Source: an uncultured Chitinophagaceae bacterium
GTDB taxonomy: Bacteria > Bacteroidota > Bacteroidia > Chitinophagales > Chitinophagaceae
Direction of reading: 5' to 3'
Assembly (NCBI GenBank): GCA_937907395.1
Contig: CALCII010000014.1
Coordinates: 248,001-312,000, forward strand
Length of the DNA stretch: 64,000 nucleotides
Shown: piece after piece, positions 9,125 through 17,157 of the stretch
Position numbering within the stretch: position 1 is the stretch's first letter
How the letters are laid out: every line of letters starts with the position of its first letter
The notes under the pieces: generated by a model
The model's database searches: none
Told to the model about the DNA's origin: nothing
The model's input: the letters and a program-made list of their open reading frames with translations, nothing else
Made by a program: the position numbers and the translations under genes

Positions 9125-11329
9125 TTATACCAGGTCAAAACGATCGAGGTTCATCACTTTATTCCATGCAGCTACGAAGTCTTTTACAAACTTCGCTTTG
9201 CCATCTTCACAAGCATACACTTCGGCTAATGCACGCAGCTCGGAATTAGAACCAAAGATGAGATCGGCTCTTGTGCCTGTCCACTTCACTTCACCCGTTT
9301 TTCGGTCACGTCCTTCAAACACCTGTGCATATTCATTCACTGCTTTCCATGTAGTACCAAAATCCAGCAGGTTTACAAAGAAATCATTGGTAAGTGCGCC
9401 GGGCGTTTTGGTAAACACACCATGAGCAGTACCATCGCTGTTGGTATTGAGTACACGCATACCGCCTACCAGCGCCGTCATTTCGGGTGCGGTTAAGGTG
9501 AGCAGTTGTGCTTTATCCACCAACAATTCTTCAGCAGCAGTATGAATACCCGCTTTTACATAATTGCGGAAACCATCGGCAACGGGTTCCAGTACAGCAA
9601 AGGAATCCACATCTGTTTGTTCCTGTGATGCATCGGCACGGCCAGGTGTGAACGGAACTTTTACATCAAACCCTGCCGCTTTAGCTGCTTGTTCCACTGC
9701 GGCAACGCCACCTAATACAATCACATCTGCCAATGAAATTTGTTTATTGTTGTTGGCTTTATTGAATTCATGCTGAATGGCTTCCAGTTTGTCCAGCACT
9801 TTTGATAACTGTGCCGGGTTGTTGACAGCCCAGAATTTCTGCGGAGCCAAACGGATGCGTGCACCATTGGCACCACCCCGCTTATCCGATCCACGGAAGG
9901 TGGAAGCAGAAGCCCATGCTGTAGATACGAGCTCGGCTGTTGTTAATCCGCTTGCCAGCAATTTTGCTTTCAATGCAGCTATATCAGTTTCATCAACGAG
10001 TGCATGTGTTACTGCCGGGATAGGATCCTGCCAGATGAGTTCTTCAGCCGGTACTTCAGGTCCCAGGTAACGGTTGCGTGGTCCCATATCACGGTGTGTG
10101 AGTTTGAACCAGGCACGTGCAAATGCATCGGCAAACTGATCGGGGTTTTCATAGAAGCGGCGTGAAATTTTTTCATACGCCGGATCAAAACGAAGCGATA
10201 AATCAGTAGTGAGCATAAACGGTGCATGGCGTTTACTGGCATCATGTGCATCGGGCACCAATCCTTCACCCGCATTTCCTTTGGGTTTCCACTGGTGTGC
10301 ACCAGCCGGACTCTTGGTTAATTCCCATTCGTATCCAAAAAGATTTTCAAAATAGTTATTGCTCCATTTTGTAGGCGTGGTGGTCCATGCACCTTCGAGT
10401 CCGCTGGTGATGGTATCGGCACCATTGCCTGTACCATAGGTATTCTTCCAGCCCATACTCATTTCTTCAATACCCGCTGCAGCGGGTTCTTTGCCTACGT
10501 ATTTGGATGGATCGGCAGCGCCATGTGTTTTACCAAATGTATGTCCGCCTGCAATCAACGCCACTGTTTCTTCATCATTCATAGCCATACGTGCAAAAGT
10601 TTCACGGATGTCACGGGCTGCTGCCAACGGATCAGGGTTGCCGTTAGGTCCTTCGGGGTTCACATAGATGAGGCCCATTTGTACCGCTGCCAGTGGATTC
10701 TCCAGGTCACGGTCGCCTGTATAACGTTTATCGCCCAGCCATTCTTTTTCACTTCCCCAATAGATATCTTCTTCGGGTTCCCATACATCTTCACGTCCGC
10801 CACCAAAACCAAATGTTTTAAAGCCCATGGATTCCAATGCACAGTTACCGGCCAGGATCATAAGATCGGCCCAGGATAATTTTTTACCGTACTTCTGTTT
10901 AATGGGCCAGAGAAGCAAACGTGCTTTATCAAGGTTTGCATTATCGGGCCAGCTGTTGAGTGGTGCAAAACGTTGCGTACCCGATCCGGCGCCGCCACGG
11001 CCATCCTGTATACGATAGGTTCCGGCACTGTGCCAGGCCATGCGGATAAAGAGCGGACCATAATGCCCGTAATCGGCCGGCCACCAGTCCTGTGAAGTGG
11101 TCATCAATGCTTCAATGTCTTTCTTAACTGCCGCCAGATCCAGGCTTTTAAACTCCTTTGCATAATCAAACTGCTCATCCATGGGATTGGAAAGGGCAGA
11201 GTTCTGACGGAGAATGTTCAGCTTTAACTGGTTGGGCCACCAGTCACGGTTACGGGTACCGCCGCCGGCTACCGGGCGACTGGTGGCACCGGTAAACGGA
11301 CATTTACCTTGTGATGCGTTGTGTTCCAT
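9125..11329 (-). CDS. katG: Catalase-peroxidase KatG
   Basis: A 734-residue bifunctional haem catalase-peroxidase of full family length, with both the catalytic N-terminal and the haem-less C-terminal peroxidase domain. Distal pocket residues Arg96, Trp99 and His100 sit in RMAWHSAGTYR. The proximal His263 is in GGHTFGKTHG. The Trp99-Tyr222-Met248 trio needed for catalase activity is present (Tyr in GLIYVNPEGPNG, Met in ARMAMNDEE). It removes hydrogen peroxide in the cytoplasm. It is divergent from oxyR across a 123-base gap, which suggests peroxide induction by OxyR. A terminator follows. Confidence 0.97.
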   Translation of the reverse strand: MEHNASQGKCPFTGATSRPVAGGGTRNRDWWPNQLKLNILRQNSALSNPMDEQFDYAKEFKSLDLAAVKKDIEALMTTSQDWWPADYGHYGPLFIRMAWHSAGTYRIQDGRGGAGSGTQRFAPLNSWPDNANLDKARLLLWPIKQKYGKKLSWADLMILAGNCALESMGFKTFGFGGGREDVWEPEEDIYWGSEKEWLGDKRYTGDRDLENPLAAVQMGLIYVNPEGPNGNPDPLAAARDIRETFARMAMNDEETVALIAGGHTFGKTHGAADPSKYVGKEPAAAGIEEMSMGWKNTYGTGNGADTITSGLEGAWTTTPTKWSNNYFENLFGYEWELTKSPAGAHQWKPKGNAGEGLVPDAHDASKRHAPFMLTTDLSLRFDPAYEKISRRFYENPDQFADAFARAWFKLTHRDMGPRNRYLGPEVPAEELIWQDPIPAVTHALVDETDIAALKAKLLASGLTTAELVSTAWASASTFRGSDKRGGANGARIRLAPQKFWAVNNPAQLSKVLDKLEAIQHEFNKANNNKQISLADVIVLGGVAAVEQAAKAAGFDVKVPFTPGRADASQEQTDVDSFAVLEPVADGFRNYVKAGIHTAAEELLVDKAQLLTLTAPEMTALVGGMRVLNTNSDGTAHGVFTKTPGALTNDFFVNLLDFGTTWKAVNEYAQVFEGRDRKTGEVKWTGTRADLIFGSNSELRALAEVYACEDGKAKFVKDFVAAWNKVMNLDRFDLV

Positions 11330-11387
11330 ACTTAACGATTAATGTATTGATTAAAGATTTGTTTAAGAAACAAAGACGAAATGCAAT

Positions 11388-11419
11388 CAAAAGTAAAGCA
11401 GCAACCACTATAAATCAAA
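11388..11419 (-). promoter_or_regulatory. Probable katG promoter (Bacteroidota type)
   Basis: On the minus strand TTTG (11416-11419) is followed after 20 bases by TACTTTTG (11388-11395), an exact match to the Bacteroidota -7 consensus TAnnTTTG with usual spacing. Transcription would start about 50 bases before the katG ATG. The TTTG/TAnnTTTG rule is established for the phylum; its use here is inferred. Confidence 0.5.
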
Positions 11420-11439
11420 TTGATTATTTTTATGATCAT

Positions 11440-11454
11440 ATAGTTTTTGTCTAT
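11440..11454. promoter_or_regulatory. Candidate OxyR half-operator
   Basis: ATAG-N7-CTAT (ATAGTTTTTGTCTAT) matches one dimer unit of the enterobacterial OxyR box. It lies upstream of the katG promoter and overlaps the oxyR start codon (11453), which would suit activation of katG plus autorepression of oxyR. Only one clear unit is visible; the second is not obvious. Confidence 0.35.
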
Positions 11455-12388
11455 GACCTTAACCCAACTGGAATACATTGTCGCCCTCGATACCTGGCGC
11501 CATTTTGCAGTGGCAGCCGAGAAATGTTTTGTAACCCAGCCCACCCTCAGTATGCAGATCCAGAAACTGGAAGAAGAGCTGGGCGTGAAATTGTTTGACC
11601 GCACCAAACAACCGGTGATCCCCACCGAAATTGGTAATGGCATCCTCGCACAGGCACGCACTGTGTTACGGGAAGCCGAGCTGATCAAACAACTCATCAG
11701 CGATCAGAAAGATACGTTGAGTGGTGAGTTGCGCATTGGCATCATTCCCACACTGGCGCCTTATTTGTTGCCGCCCTTATATAAAACCATGCGGCAGAAA
11801 TATCCCAAGCTCAACCTGGTGATCAAAGAATCTATTACAGAAGACCTGATACAGGAGCTGAAAAACAACCGTCTCGATTGCGGCATTGTGGTAACACCGT
11901 TGAAAGATGCCTCTATCAAAGAAGATGTGATGTTTTATGAAGAGTTGTTTGTGTATGTATCGGCAAAGAATGCTTTGAGCGAAAAGAAATATGTACTGGC
12001 TGCGGAGCTTGACCCGAATCAATTGTGGTTACTGGAAGAAGGGCATTGTTTCCGTTCGCAGATACTTAATTTATGTGAGCTGAGGCGAAGTACCGATTTT
12101 CAGTTCCGTTACGAAACCGGAAATATTGAAACCCTGAAGCGCATGGTGGATAAAAGCGATGGCATTACCATTTTACCCGAGCTGGCGGTGATGGAATTTA
12201 CCAAGTCGCAACACAAACTGGTGAAACGGTTGAAGCAGCCAAGTCCGGCCCGTGAAGTGAGCCTGGTTACGCACCGGGATCATATTAAAACCCGCCTTAT
12301 CCAAACATTGAAAGAGGAGATATTGCAGATTGTTCCAAAGCAGATGCAGAAGCTGAATAATAAGAAAGTGGTGGAGATAAATTATTGA
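11453..12388 (+). CDS. oxyR: LysR-type hydrogen peroxide sensor OxyR
   Basis: Starting from the ATG at 11453 (the frame also offers a TTG six bases earlier) the protein is 311 residues. It has an N-terminal LysR winged HTH (residues 1-60) and a LysR substrate-binding domain. With this start the two redox cysteines fall at Cys199 (EEGHC) and Cys208 (ILNLC), the same numbers as in E. coli OxyR, which supports the start. Oxidation of this pair by peroxide switches the regulator on. It is divergent from katG, its expected target. Its stop lies 18 bases before the cassette-array leader at 12407. Confidence 0.95.
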   Translation: MTLTQLEYIVALDTWRHFAVAAEKCFVTQPTLSMQIQKLEEELGVKLFDRTKQPVIPTEIGNGILAQARTVLREAELIKQLISDQKDTLSGELRIGIIPTLAPYLLPPLYKTMRQKYPKLNLVIKESITEDLIQELKNNRLDCGIVVTPLKDASIKEDVMFYEELFVYVSAKNALSEKKYVLAAELDPNQLWLLEEGHCFRSQILNLCELRRSTDFQFRYETGNIETLKRMVDKSDGITILPELAVMEFTKSQHKLVKRLKQPSPAREVSLVTHRDHIKTRLIQTLKEEILQIVPKQMQKLNNKKVVEINY

Positions 12389-12406
12389 GTACTAGCCGAT
12401 TTTAAA

Positions 12407-12540
12407 CGTTTATAAACGAAAACAAACGGGTGCAATTGCGCTACAAACAATTGAAATTTGATAATATTATATTGTTGATTTTCAATAATTTTAAAAAAGC
12501 AATGAGTGCGTGTAATAGCGCAAAGCATTGTGTTAGTAGC
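12407..12540 (+). other. attI-like leader, copy 1
   Basis: A 134-base segment that aligns without a gap to 39076-39209 (about 105 of 134 identical by eye). It ends in the core GTTAGTAGC. Just before the core lies an inverted pair, GCAATG (12499-12504) and CATTG (12526-12530), with TGCG / AGCGCA inside, resembling two recombinase-binding arms around a short spacer. It sits at the first cassette in both arrays, the position of attI in an integron. Confidence 0.7.
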
Positions 12541-12563
12541 CATTTTATTGGAGCATTCCGTTA

Positions 12564-13346
12564 ATGAAAAGATTCTTACCCATATTACTTCTATTCTCAT
12601 CTTGTTCGACACAATCTGACAAGACAAAAAATATTCAGGTAGACACTACAAAAGTGATTGAAAGTTTAAAGCCAAAGGTGATTTCGGACTCAACAAACAC
12701 ACTGACAGGAAAGACTGAAAATTTAGAACTTGATTATATAGTTTGGGGTTGTGCTTGTGCCAATTGGGTGACACCGACTGACCTTGACAAATATCAGGAT
12801 AACAAACTTGCTGAACATTGTATTTTTATTGAACCAGCAAGTGATAGTATGGAATTGCCTATATATTTTGACGCTGCAAGACACAGGATAAAAGTAAAGG
12901 GACAGTTTTATACACGACCAGACTATCCAAAAGGAACGGTGCAGACAGAAGAACAATTAGAAAAGGCAAGAGTATTTCGCTATACAGAAATTCAAGTAAT
13001 TGACAAACCAAACTTTAAACCCAACAGTAAAGTACAAACCTTGACACTTAGCTATAATGCAATTTCTTGTACATGTGCACAGTGGAGTGAGCCACAATTT
13101 GACAACAACCCTGAAAAACGAGCTCGTTATTGGCTAGAGCCTTCAAATCAAAATTTAATAAACGCTGACACATTATTTGATGGAGAAAATTTACCTGTTC
13201 AAATTAAAGTAACAGGACAAATCGTAAGCGAAAACGGTTTCCCAAAAAGAAACTTATCAAAAGTTGGACAAGACGAAGCCGGCAAAGTGTTTCGGTATAC
13301 AAAAATTCAAGTTCTAAAAAACGGACAGAAGAAAAACGGCTACTAA
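12564..13346 (+). CDS. Cassette a1: lipoprotein with internal duplication
   Basis: A 260-residue protein with a lipoprotein signal (LLLFSSC, acylated Cys about residue 14). The mature part contains two related halves: YIVWGCACANW at about residue 58 and YNAISCTCAQW at about residue 168. Each is followed by a segment ending in VFRYTxIQV (about 137 and 247). The CxC-x-x-W motif in both copies suggests a metal or disulfide site, but I do not recognise the family. The stop codon lies inside the attC core (GGCTACTAAC), so gene and recombination site overlap. Confidence 0.75.
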   Translation: MKRFLPILLLFSSCSTQSDKTKNIQVDTTKVIESLKPKVISDSTNTLTGKTENLELDYIVWGCACANWVTPTDLDKYQDNKLAEHCIFIEPASDSMELPIYFDAARHRIKVKGQFYTRPDYPKGTVQTEEQLEKARVFRYTEIQVIDKPNFKPNSKVQTLTLSYNAISCTCAQWSEPQFDNNPEKRARYWLEPSNQNLINADTLFDGENLPVQIKVTGQIVSENGFPKRNLSKVGQDEAGKVFRYTKIQVLKNGQKKNGY

Positions 13347-13543
13347 CATTGGTATTTGCAAAAGCTGGGTGGACGTAAGCCGTGTTTCAACTTTTTGTTT
13401 TCCAATTTAGCTTCATATCGGGCTGGACGTTATTAATTAAGCTATGTGCAAATCATCAACTTTTATTTATAAATTTAGCTTCAGGTAGCCGGGCAGACGG
13501 AAGTCTATTCCCCAGCCTTCGCAAATACCTGCTCGTTAGCAGC
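13339..13543 (+). repeat. attC-like element a1
   Basis: A 205-base imperfect palindrome. The left arm GCTACTAAC is followed by TATTTGCAAAAGCTGGG. The right arm is the near reverse complement (CCCAGCCTTCGCAAATA) followed by CTGCTC and the next core GTTAGCAGC. GCTACTAAC is the exact reverse complement of the cassette's own start at 12532. Confidence 0.75.
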
Positions 13544-13549
13544 AACACT

Positions 13550-14281
13550 ATGGACCAGTTCGACAATTTAGCCGATAATCGCCTTATTCGTGGATGCATT
13601 TACTGCGGTGGCTTACCAGACACTCGTGACCATGTTCCATCTAAATGTCTTCTTGAACAACCCTATCCAACAAATTTGCCTGTAGTCGGGTGTTGTGATT
13701 CTTGTAATCAAAGTTTTTCTAAAGACGAACAGTATTTCATTTGCTTACTTGAAAGTGTTCTTTGTGGTTCAACCGATCCAGAAAAAATTAGCCGACCTTC
13801 AGTTCGTAGAATTATGGAAAAGTCACCAGCACTTCGACAAAGAATTGAAAAGTCAAAAACTGAAGTCAATGGACAAATAGCTTTTATTCCAGAAATAGAG
13901 CGCATTAATAACGTAATGCTAAAACTTGCACGAGGACATGCCGCCTTTGAACTTAGCCAACCATGTCGTAACGAGCCAGACCATTTTTGGTGTAGTCCTC
14001 TGTTATTACTTTCCCAAGAAGAACAGGAAAACTTCAATGCAGCACACTTTCCACATGTCTTTGGAGAAGTAGGTTCTCGTAATATGCAACGTCTTCAGGT
14101 TCTTCAAATGACTAGGCTTGACGAGAATGGCAAAGAGCAAAATATTGGAATGCTATTCAATGATTGGATTGATGTTCAAGATGACAGATATAGATTCTTG
14201 GCAATAGATGATATGGGGCAGATTGTGATAAGAATTGTTATTGCAGAATACTTTGCATGCGAGGTAGCTTGGGGACTATAA
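13550..14281 (+). CDS. Cassette a2: HNH-like zinc-binding protein
   Basis: The open frame begins at 13382 inside the attC, but the cassette-internal ATG at 13550, seven bases after the core, is the logical start and gives 243 residues. Residues 15-50 read CIYCGG-x-x-DTRDHVPSK...CCDSCN, the CxxC / DHxP / CxxCN layout of an HNH-type zinc-bound nuclease fold. The rest is helical and unrecognised. HNH nucleases act in restriction or mobile-element defence, so a conflict role is possible but unproven. It is linked to cassette a3 through a shortened attC. Confidence 0.65.
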   Translation: MDQFDNLADNRLIRGCIYCGGLPDTRDHVPSKCLLEQPYPTNLPVVGCCDSCNQSFSKDEQYFICLLESVLCGSTDPEKISRPSVRRIMEKSPALRQRIEKSKTEVNGQIAFIPEIERINNVMLKLARGHAAFELSQPCRNEPDHFWCSPLLLLSQEEQENFNAAHFPHVFGEVGSRNMQRLQVLQMTRLDENGKEQNIGMLFNDWIDVQDDRYRFLAIDDMGQIVIRIVIAEYFACEVAWGL

Positions 14282-14290
14282 TAGTACCGT

Positions 14291-14323
14291 GCTGCTCCTA
14301 ACATTGGTATTGCCAATAGCAAC
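14291..14323 (+). repeat. attC-like element a2, internally deleted
   Basis: Only the left arm remains: GCTGCTccTAAC then ATTGGTATTGCCAATAG. It is joined directly to CAACAATAC, which looks like the body of the next cassette just after its core. The long palindrome and the core GTTAGCAGC expected for cassette a3 are missing, so a2 and a3 are probably fused into one unit. Confidence 0.6.
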
Positions 14324-14344
14324 AATACTAAGACACTTTATAAC

Positions 14345-15121
14345 ATGAAGATATCAGCTTTATCGATAGAGCAAATAACGCCACACATTGTCGGCTCTAA
14401 AACAGGCCGAGAGATTGTAAAGTTTTTCAATGATTATGGTATCAGAGACGTATATGATGATGATAACGGCTTACCAGATATTGACAAACGCAATGGGCAG
14501 CGACCATCAAAAACACAATATGTCAAAAAGCGATTAAGTGATTTAAATGATAGCCATTCCCTGAGAGAATTACTAAATGATTTTTTAAAAAACAATCCAG
14601 CAATTAAAGATAAATTCAACAAAATCCTTTCTCCCGACGGCTACGGAGTTATAGAGTTAGGTGGTGAATTAAAAGTTCAAGGCGGTGTAGTAAACAACTC
14701 CGAACCGATTGTAAATGAAGCACACTTTCAAGACATTCAAAACAGGATTCTTAAGGCATTAGATGAAGCACAAGTTTCAATAACATTGGTAATGGCATGG
14801 TTCACAAATGACACACTTTTCCAAAAAATAGTTGAAAAACATAAGCAAGGACTCGATATTAAATTCGCTATTTATGACGATGGAATTAATCGTAAACATG
14901 GCGTAGATGTATCTCAAATTCCACACGTTAAAATAAAGAGGGGACAACGGGGCGGTCTTATGCACAATAAGTTCTGTGTTATAGACAATCAAGTTGTCAT
15001 AACTGGGTCTTATAATTGGTCAGATAACGCAGAATTTAAAAACGATGAGAATGTCACCGTGGAATACGACCCGAAACAAGCATCAAAATATTCAGTAGAA
15101 TACAGGCGCTTGACTTCTTGA
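14345..15121 (+). CDS. Cassette a3: phospholipase D-like protein with N-terminal domain
   Basis: A 258-residue protein. The C-terminal ~130 residues form a single PLD-like domain with the HKD motif H207-x-K209-x4-D214 followed by ITGSYNW and a downstream NDEN, as in PLDc_2 proteins (nucleases or phospholipases that act as dimers). The N-terminal ~80 residues (ITPHIVGSKTGREIVKFFND...) resemble a small helical domain found in front of effectors in phage-defence proteins; this is from memory and weak. There is no signal peptide, so it is cytoplasmic. A nuclease effector is the most likely role. Confidence 0.65.
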   Translation: MKISALSIEQITPHIVGSKTGREIVKFFNDYGIRDVYDDDNGLPDIDKRNGQRPSKTQYVKKRLSDLNDSHSLRELLNDFLKNNPAIKDKFNKILSPDGYGVIELGGELKVQGGVVNNSEPIVNEAHFQDIQNRILKALDEAQVSITLVMAWFTNDTLFQKIVEKHKQGLDIKFAIYDDGINRKHGVDVSQIPHVKIKRGQRGGLMHNKFCVIDNQVVITGSYNWSDNAEFKNDENVTVEYDPKQASKYSVEYRRLTS

Positions 15122-15131
15122 CAAATGTACT

Positions 15132-15225
15132 GCTGCTAACATTGCATTGGCAATATGGCGGGTGACGAATATATTCTCATCCCTTTGTTCGCTAATCATC
15201 TTCAGTTTCGGCAGACGAATAACGG
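15132..15225 (+). repeat. attC-like element a3, right half lost
   Basis: The left arm GCTGCTAAC-ATTGCATTGGCAATATGGCG is intact, with the central part following. The matching right arm (expected CCGCCA...GCCAATGC...GTT) is absent. The sequence runs instead into the REP-flanked RAYT region, which probably truncated the array. Confidence 0.55.
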
Positions 15226-15276
15226 CAAGCAGCAGAATTAACAATGAGCTCTTTTCGCAGCCGAGTCTCCCCCTCC

Positions 15277-15314
15277 TTCTCAGGCGCAGTCTGGCGCTAG
15301 CCGACTCGCCGTTA
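15277..15314 (+). repeat. REP-like inverted-repeat arm, left copy 1
   Basis: Contains CAGGCGCAGTCTGGCGCTAG and then CCGACTCGCCG. Its reverse complement is found at 16330-16365 beyond the RAYT gene, so the two bracket the element. Confidence 0.65.
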
Positions 15315-15375
15315 TCCGGAGGAAAAACCCCAATCACCAAAATAATTCCACCTGCCTCTTGCTTAACTTAGCTGT

Positions 15376-15708
15376 ATGCCTGTAAAACGAAAAATACCTT
15401 ACTCCAACGGTCACTTCTTTATAACGTTCACCTGCTACAACTGGCTGCCATTACTGGAGCGTACCAACAGCTACGATCTTGTTTACAAATGGTTCACCTA
15501 TTTGAAACAACAAGGCCATTTCATCACCGGTTACTGCATCATGCCCAATCACCTGCACGCACTAATTGGTTTCACCGAATCAGAAAAAAGCATTTTTCGC
15601 AACCGAGTCTCCCCCGCCTTCACAGGCGCAGTCTGGCTCCAGCCGACTCGCCGTTATCCGGAGGAAAAACCCCAATCGCAAAAATTATTCCACCTGCCTC
15701 TTGCCTAA
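15376..15708 (+). pseudogene. Truncated first copy of the RAYT gene
   Basis: The first ~71 codons are nearly identical to those of the complete gene at 15718, including the HUH motif (MPNHLH). After FTESEK the frame runs into REP sequence and ends at 15708 with an unrelated tail. The catalytic tyrosine region is missing, so it cannot be an active transposase. It is a by-product of the 342-bp tandem duplication. Confidence 0.75.
15619..15656 (+). repeat. REP-like inverted-repeat arm, left copy 2
   Basis: Second copy of the left REP (CAGGCGCAGTCTGGCTCCAG, then CCGACTCGCCG), 342 bases after the first. It follows the truncated RAYT frame and precedes the complete gene. Confidence 0.65.
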
Positions 15709-15717
15709 CTTAGCTGT

Positions 15718-16314
15718 ATGCCTGTAAAACGAAAAATACCTTACTCCAACGGTCACTTCTTTATAACGTTCACCTGCTACAACTGGCTGCCATTACTGGA
15801 GCGTACCAACAGCTACGATCTTGTTTACAAATGGTTCACCTATTTGAAACAACAAGGCCATTTCATCACCGGTTACTGCATCATGCCCAATCACCTGCAT
15901 ATCCTGATTGCTTTCACCGAATCAGAAAAAAACATCAATAACATCATAGGCGATGGCAAACGATTTATTGGTTACGAAATCATCAAAAGACTGAAAGAAA
16001 AAAATGAAAAAGCGCTGCTCACACAACTATCCGCAGGAGTAAACAGCAGCGACAGGAAAAGAGGTAAACTGTATGAACTATGGGAAGACAGTTTCGATTG
16101 GAAAGAATGTACGAGCCGTGCTTTTGTTGAGCAGAAATTACTTTACATGCATAACAACCCCTGTAGCGGCAAATACACCCTGGTTACAAATCCTGAAGAT
16201 TATGCGCACAGTTCTGCGAAGTACTATCTAACCGGAATGCAAGGCGTGTATCCCGTAACCGATTATACAGATCTGGAAGATATAGATCTGACAAAACCGA
16301 ATATACAAGTATAG
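15718..16314 (+). CDS. REP-associated tyrosine transposase (Y1_Tnp/RAYT)
   Basis: A 198-residue IS200-like HUH enzyme. The HUH histidines are His59 and His61 in MPNHLHIL. The catalytic tyrosine is Tyr143 in QKLLYMHNNP, followed by the usual YAHSSAKYY motif near the C-terminus. Such enzymes cut single-stranded hairpin DNA and attach by a 5'-phosphotyrosine link. The flanking inverted REP sequences are the expected substrates. The gene looks intact. Confidence 0.85.
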   Translation: MPVKRKIPYSNGHFFITFTCYNWLPLLERTNSYDLVYKWFTYLKQQGHFITGYCIMPNHLHILIAFTESEKNINNIIGDGKRFIGYEIIKRLKEKNEKALLTQLSAGVNSSDRKRGKLYELWEDSFDWKECTSRAFVEQKLLYMHNNPCSGKYTLVTNPEDYAHSSAKYYLTGMQGVYPVTDYTDLEDIDLTKPNIQV

Positions 16315-16329
16315 ATTCCTTGCTTTTTG

Positions 16330-16365
16330 ACGGCGAGTCGGCTATCGCCAGACTACGCCTGAGAA
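16330..16365 (-). repeat. REP-like inverted-repeat arm, right copy
   Basis: Contains CGGCGAGTCGGCTATCGCCA and then GACTACGCCTGAGAA, the reverse complement of the left REP with a few changes. A further partial copy (GACTATGCCTGAGAA) lies near 16449. Confidence 0.65.
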
Positions 16366-16383
16366 ACCTGCTCCCATGCTTTA

Positions 16384-16401
16384 GTTCGTTTCTCTACGAA
16401 C
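16384..16401. repeat. Short hairpin repeat GTTCGT-TTCTCT-ACGAAC
   Basis: A 6-bp stem with a 6-base loop. An almost identical hairpin follows tspO at 17022-17041, so this is a small local repeat, perhaps part of the REP family. Confidence 0.4.
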
Positions 16402-16543
16402 CAATGACCATTCTTTTCCATTTCGTGGAGACAGGAACCGGGGCTGCGACTATGCCTGAGAAAAAATGACAAGTAGGTTTTAAAAAATCTTACTACACAT
16501 AATTGAAAACGGAACACTCTTTCTATTAGCTTAACTTTAATAG

Positions 16544-17002
16544 ATGATCACCAGAATCATTGTTTTTATGCTGTTGAATTTTGGGGCACTGGGCCTTGGC
16601 GGGTTCTTCACCGGTAAAGGGGTTGTGTCCGATTGGTATGCCACACTCAACAAAGCTCCGTGGACGCCTCCGGGTTGGGTGTTTGGTTTTGCCTGGACCA
16701 CCATCATGATCTGCTTTGCGGTTTTCATGGCTTATCTCTGGCCAAGAATAGAAAACAAACAACTGCTGATAGGTTTGTACCTGTTGCAATGGATATTGAA
16801 TGTGGCCTGGAATCCACTCTTTTTCTATTGGCACAACGTTTCAGCTTCTCTTATTGTGATATTGCTGCTCACAGTATTGATCGGTTTCCTGTTGGTTTAT
16901 TTTATGCCGGTGATGAAGTGGATGTGCATACTCATTGTTCCTTATTTCATCTGGCTGCTCATTGCCACATCGCTTAACGCATACGTTTTAATTAAAAACT
17001 GA
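16544..17002 (+). CDS. TspO/MBR family tryptophan-rich sensory protein
   Basis: A 152-residue integral membrane protein with five predicted helices and the TspO pattern: WYATLNKAPWTPPGWVFGFAWT after helix 1, and QWILNVAWNPLFF in the middle. TspO proteins bind porphyrins and other hydrophobic ligands in the outer or inner membrane and influence tetrapyrrole and stress responses. Length is typical. It stands alone, between the RAYT element and a small exported protein. Confidence 0.9.
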   Translation: MITRIIVFMLLNFGALGLGGFFTGKGVVSDWYATLNKAPWTPPGWVFGFAWTTIMICFAVFMAYLWPRIENKQLLIGLYLLQWILNVAWNPLFFYWHNVSASLIVILLLTVLIGFLLVYFMPVMKWMCILIVPYFIWLLIATSLNAYVLIKN

Positions 17003-17021
17003 TTTGTTCATTCCACTCCTT

Positions 17022-17041
17022 GGTTCGTTTCTCCACGAACC
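17022..17041 (+). terminator. Hairpin after tspO
   Basis: GGTTCGT / ACGAACC with a 6-base loop lies 20 bases after the tspO stop. There is no T-run behind it, so termination is uncertain; it is also a repeat of the hairpin at 16384. Confidence 0.35.
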
Positions 17042-17157
17042 GGGGCAGAAGTGTTTCTTTATTGATTGACTCCTCACTAACCTGTTTTAGTTCGTGCAGA
17101 CACAAAGCGATAGATCTTGTTAAAAACTTGTTGAATTTCTCCCGCCTGATTTCTATC

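Larger units (their letters stand above)
12407..15225 (+). mobile_element. Integron-like cassette array a (three cassettes, no recombinase)
   Basis: The array has a leader (12407-12540), then three cassettes. Core a1 is GTTAGTAGC (12532), matched by GCTACTAAC (13339). Core a2 is GTTAGCAGC (13535), matched imperfectly by GCTGCTccTAAC (14291). Cassette a3 has lost its core but its end reads GCTGCTAAC (15132). All genes point the same way, away from oxyR. No recombinase gene is adjacent. The leader is homologous to the one that follows the recombinase at 37952-39058, which is the likely source of activity. The array ends in half an attC against a REP/RAYT element. Confidence 0.75.
15277..16365 (+). 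mobile_element. REP-flanked RAYT element with a 342-bp tandem duplication
   Basis: A REP-associated tyrosine transposase gene is bracketed by inverted REP-like sequences (15277-15314 and 16330-16365). The left REP, the leader and the first ~70 codons are present twice in tandem (15376 and 15718 are equivalent starts, 342 bases apart). This gives a truncated gene followed by a complete one. RAYTs are Y1 HUH enzymes thought to move or process REP sequences. Confidence 0.7.

Noticed and set aside
13382..13549. Upstream extension of the HNH-like gene into the attC
   Set aside because: The extension is palindrome sequence from the previous cassette; the ATG at 13550 inside the cassette is the natural start.
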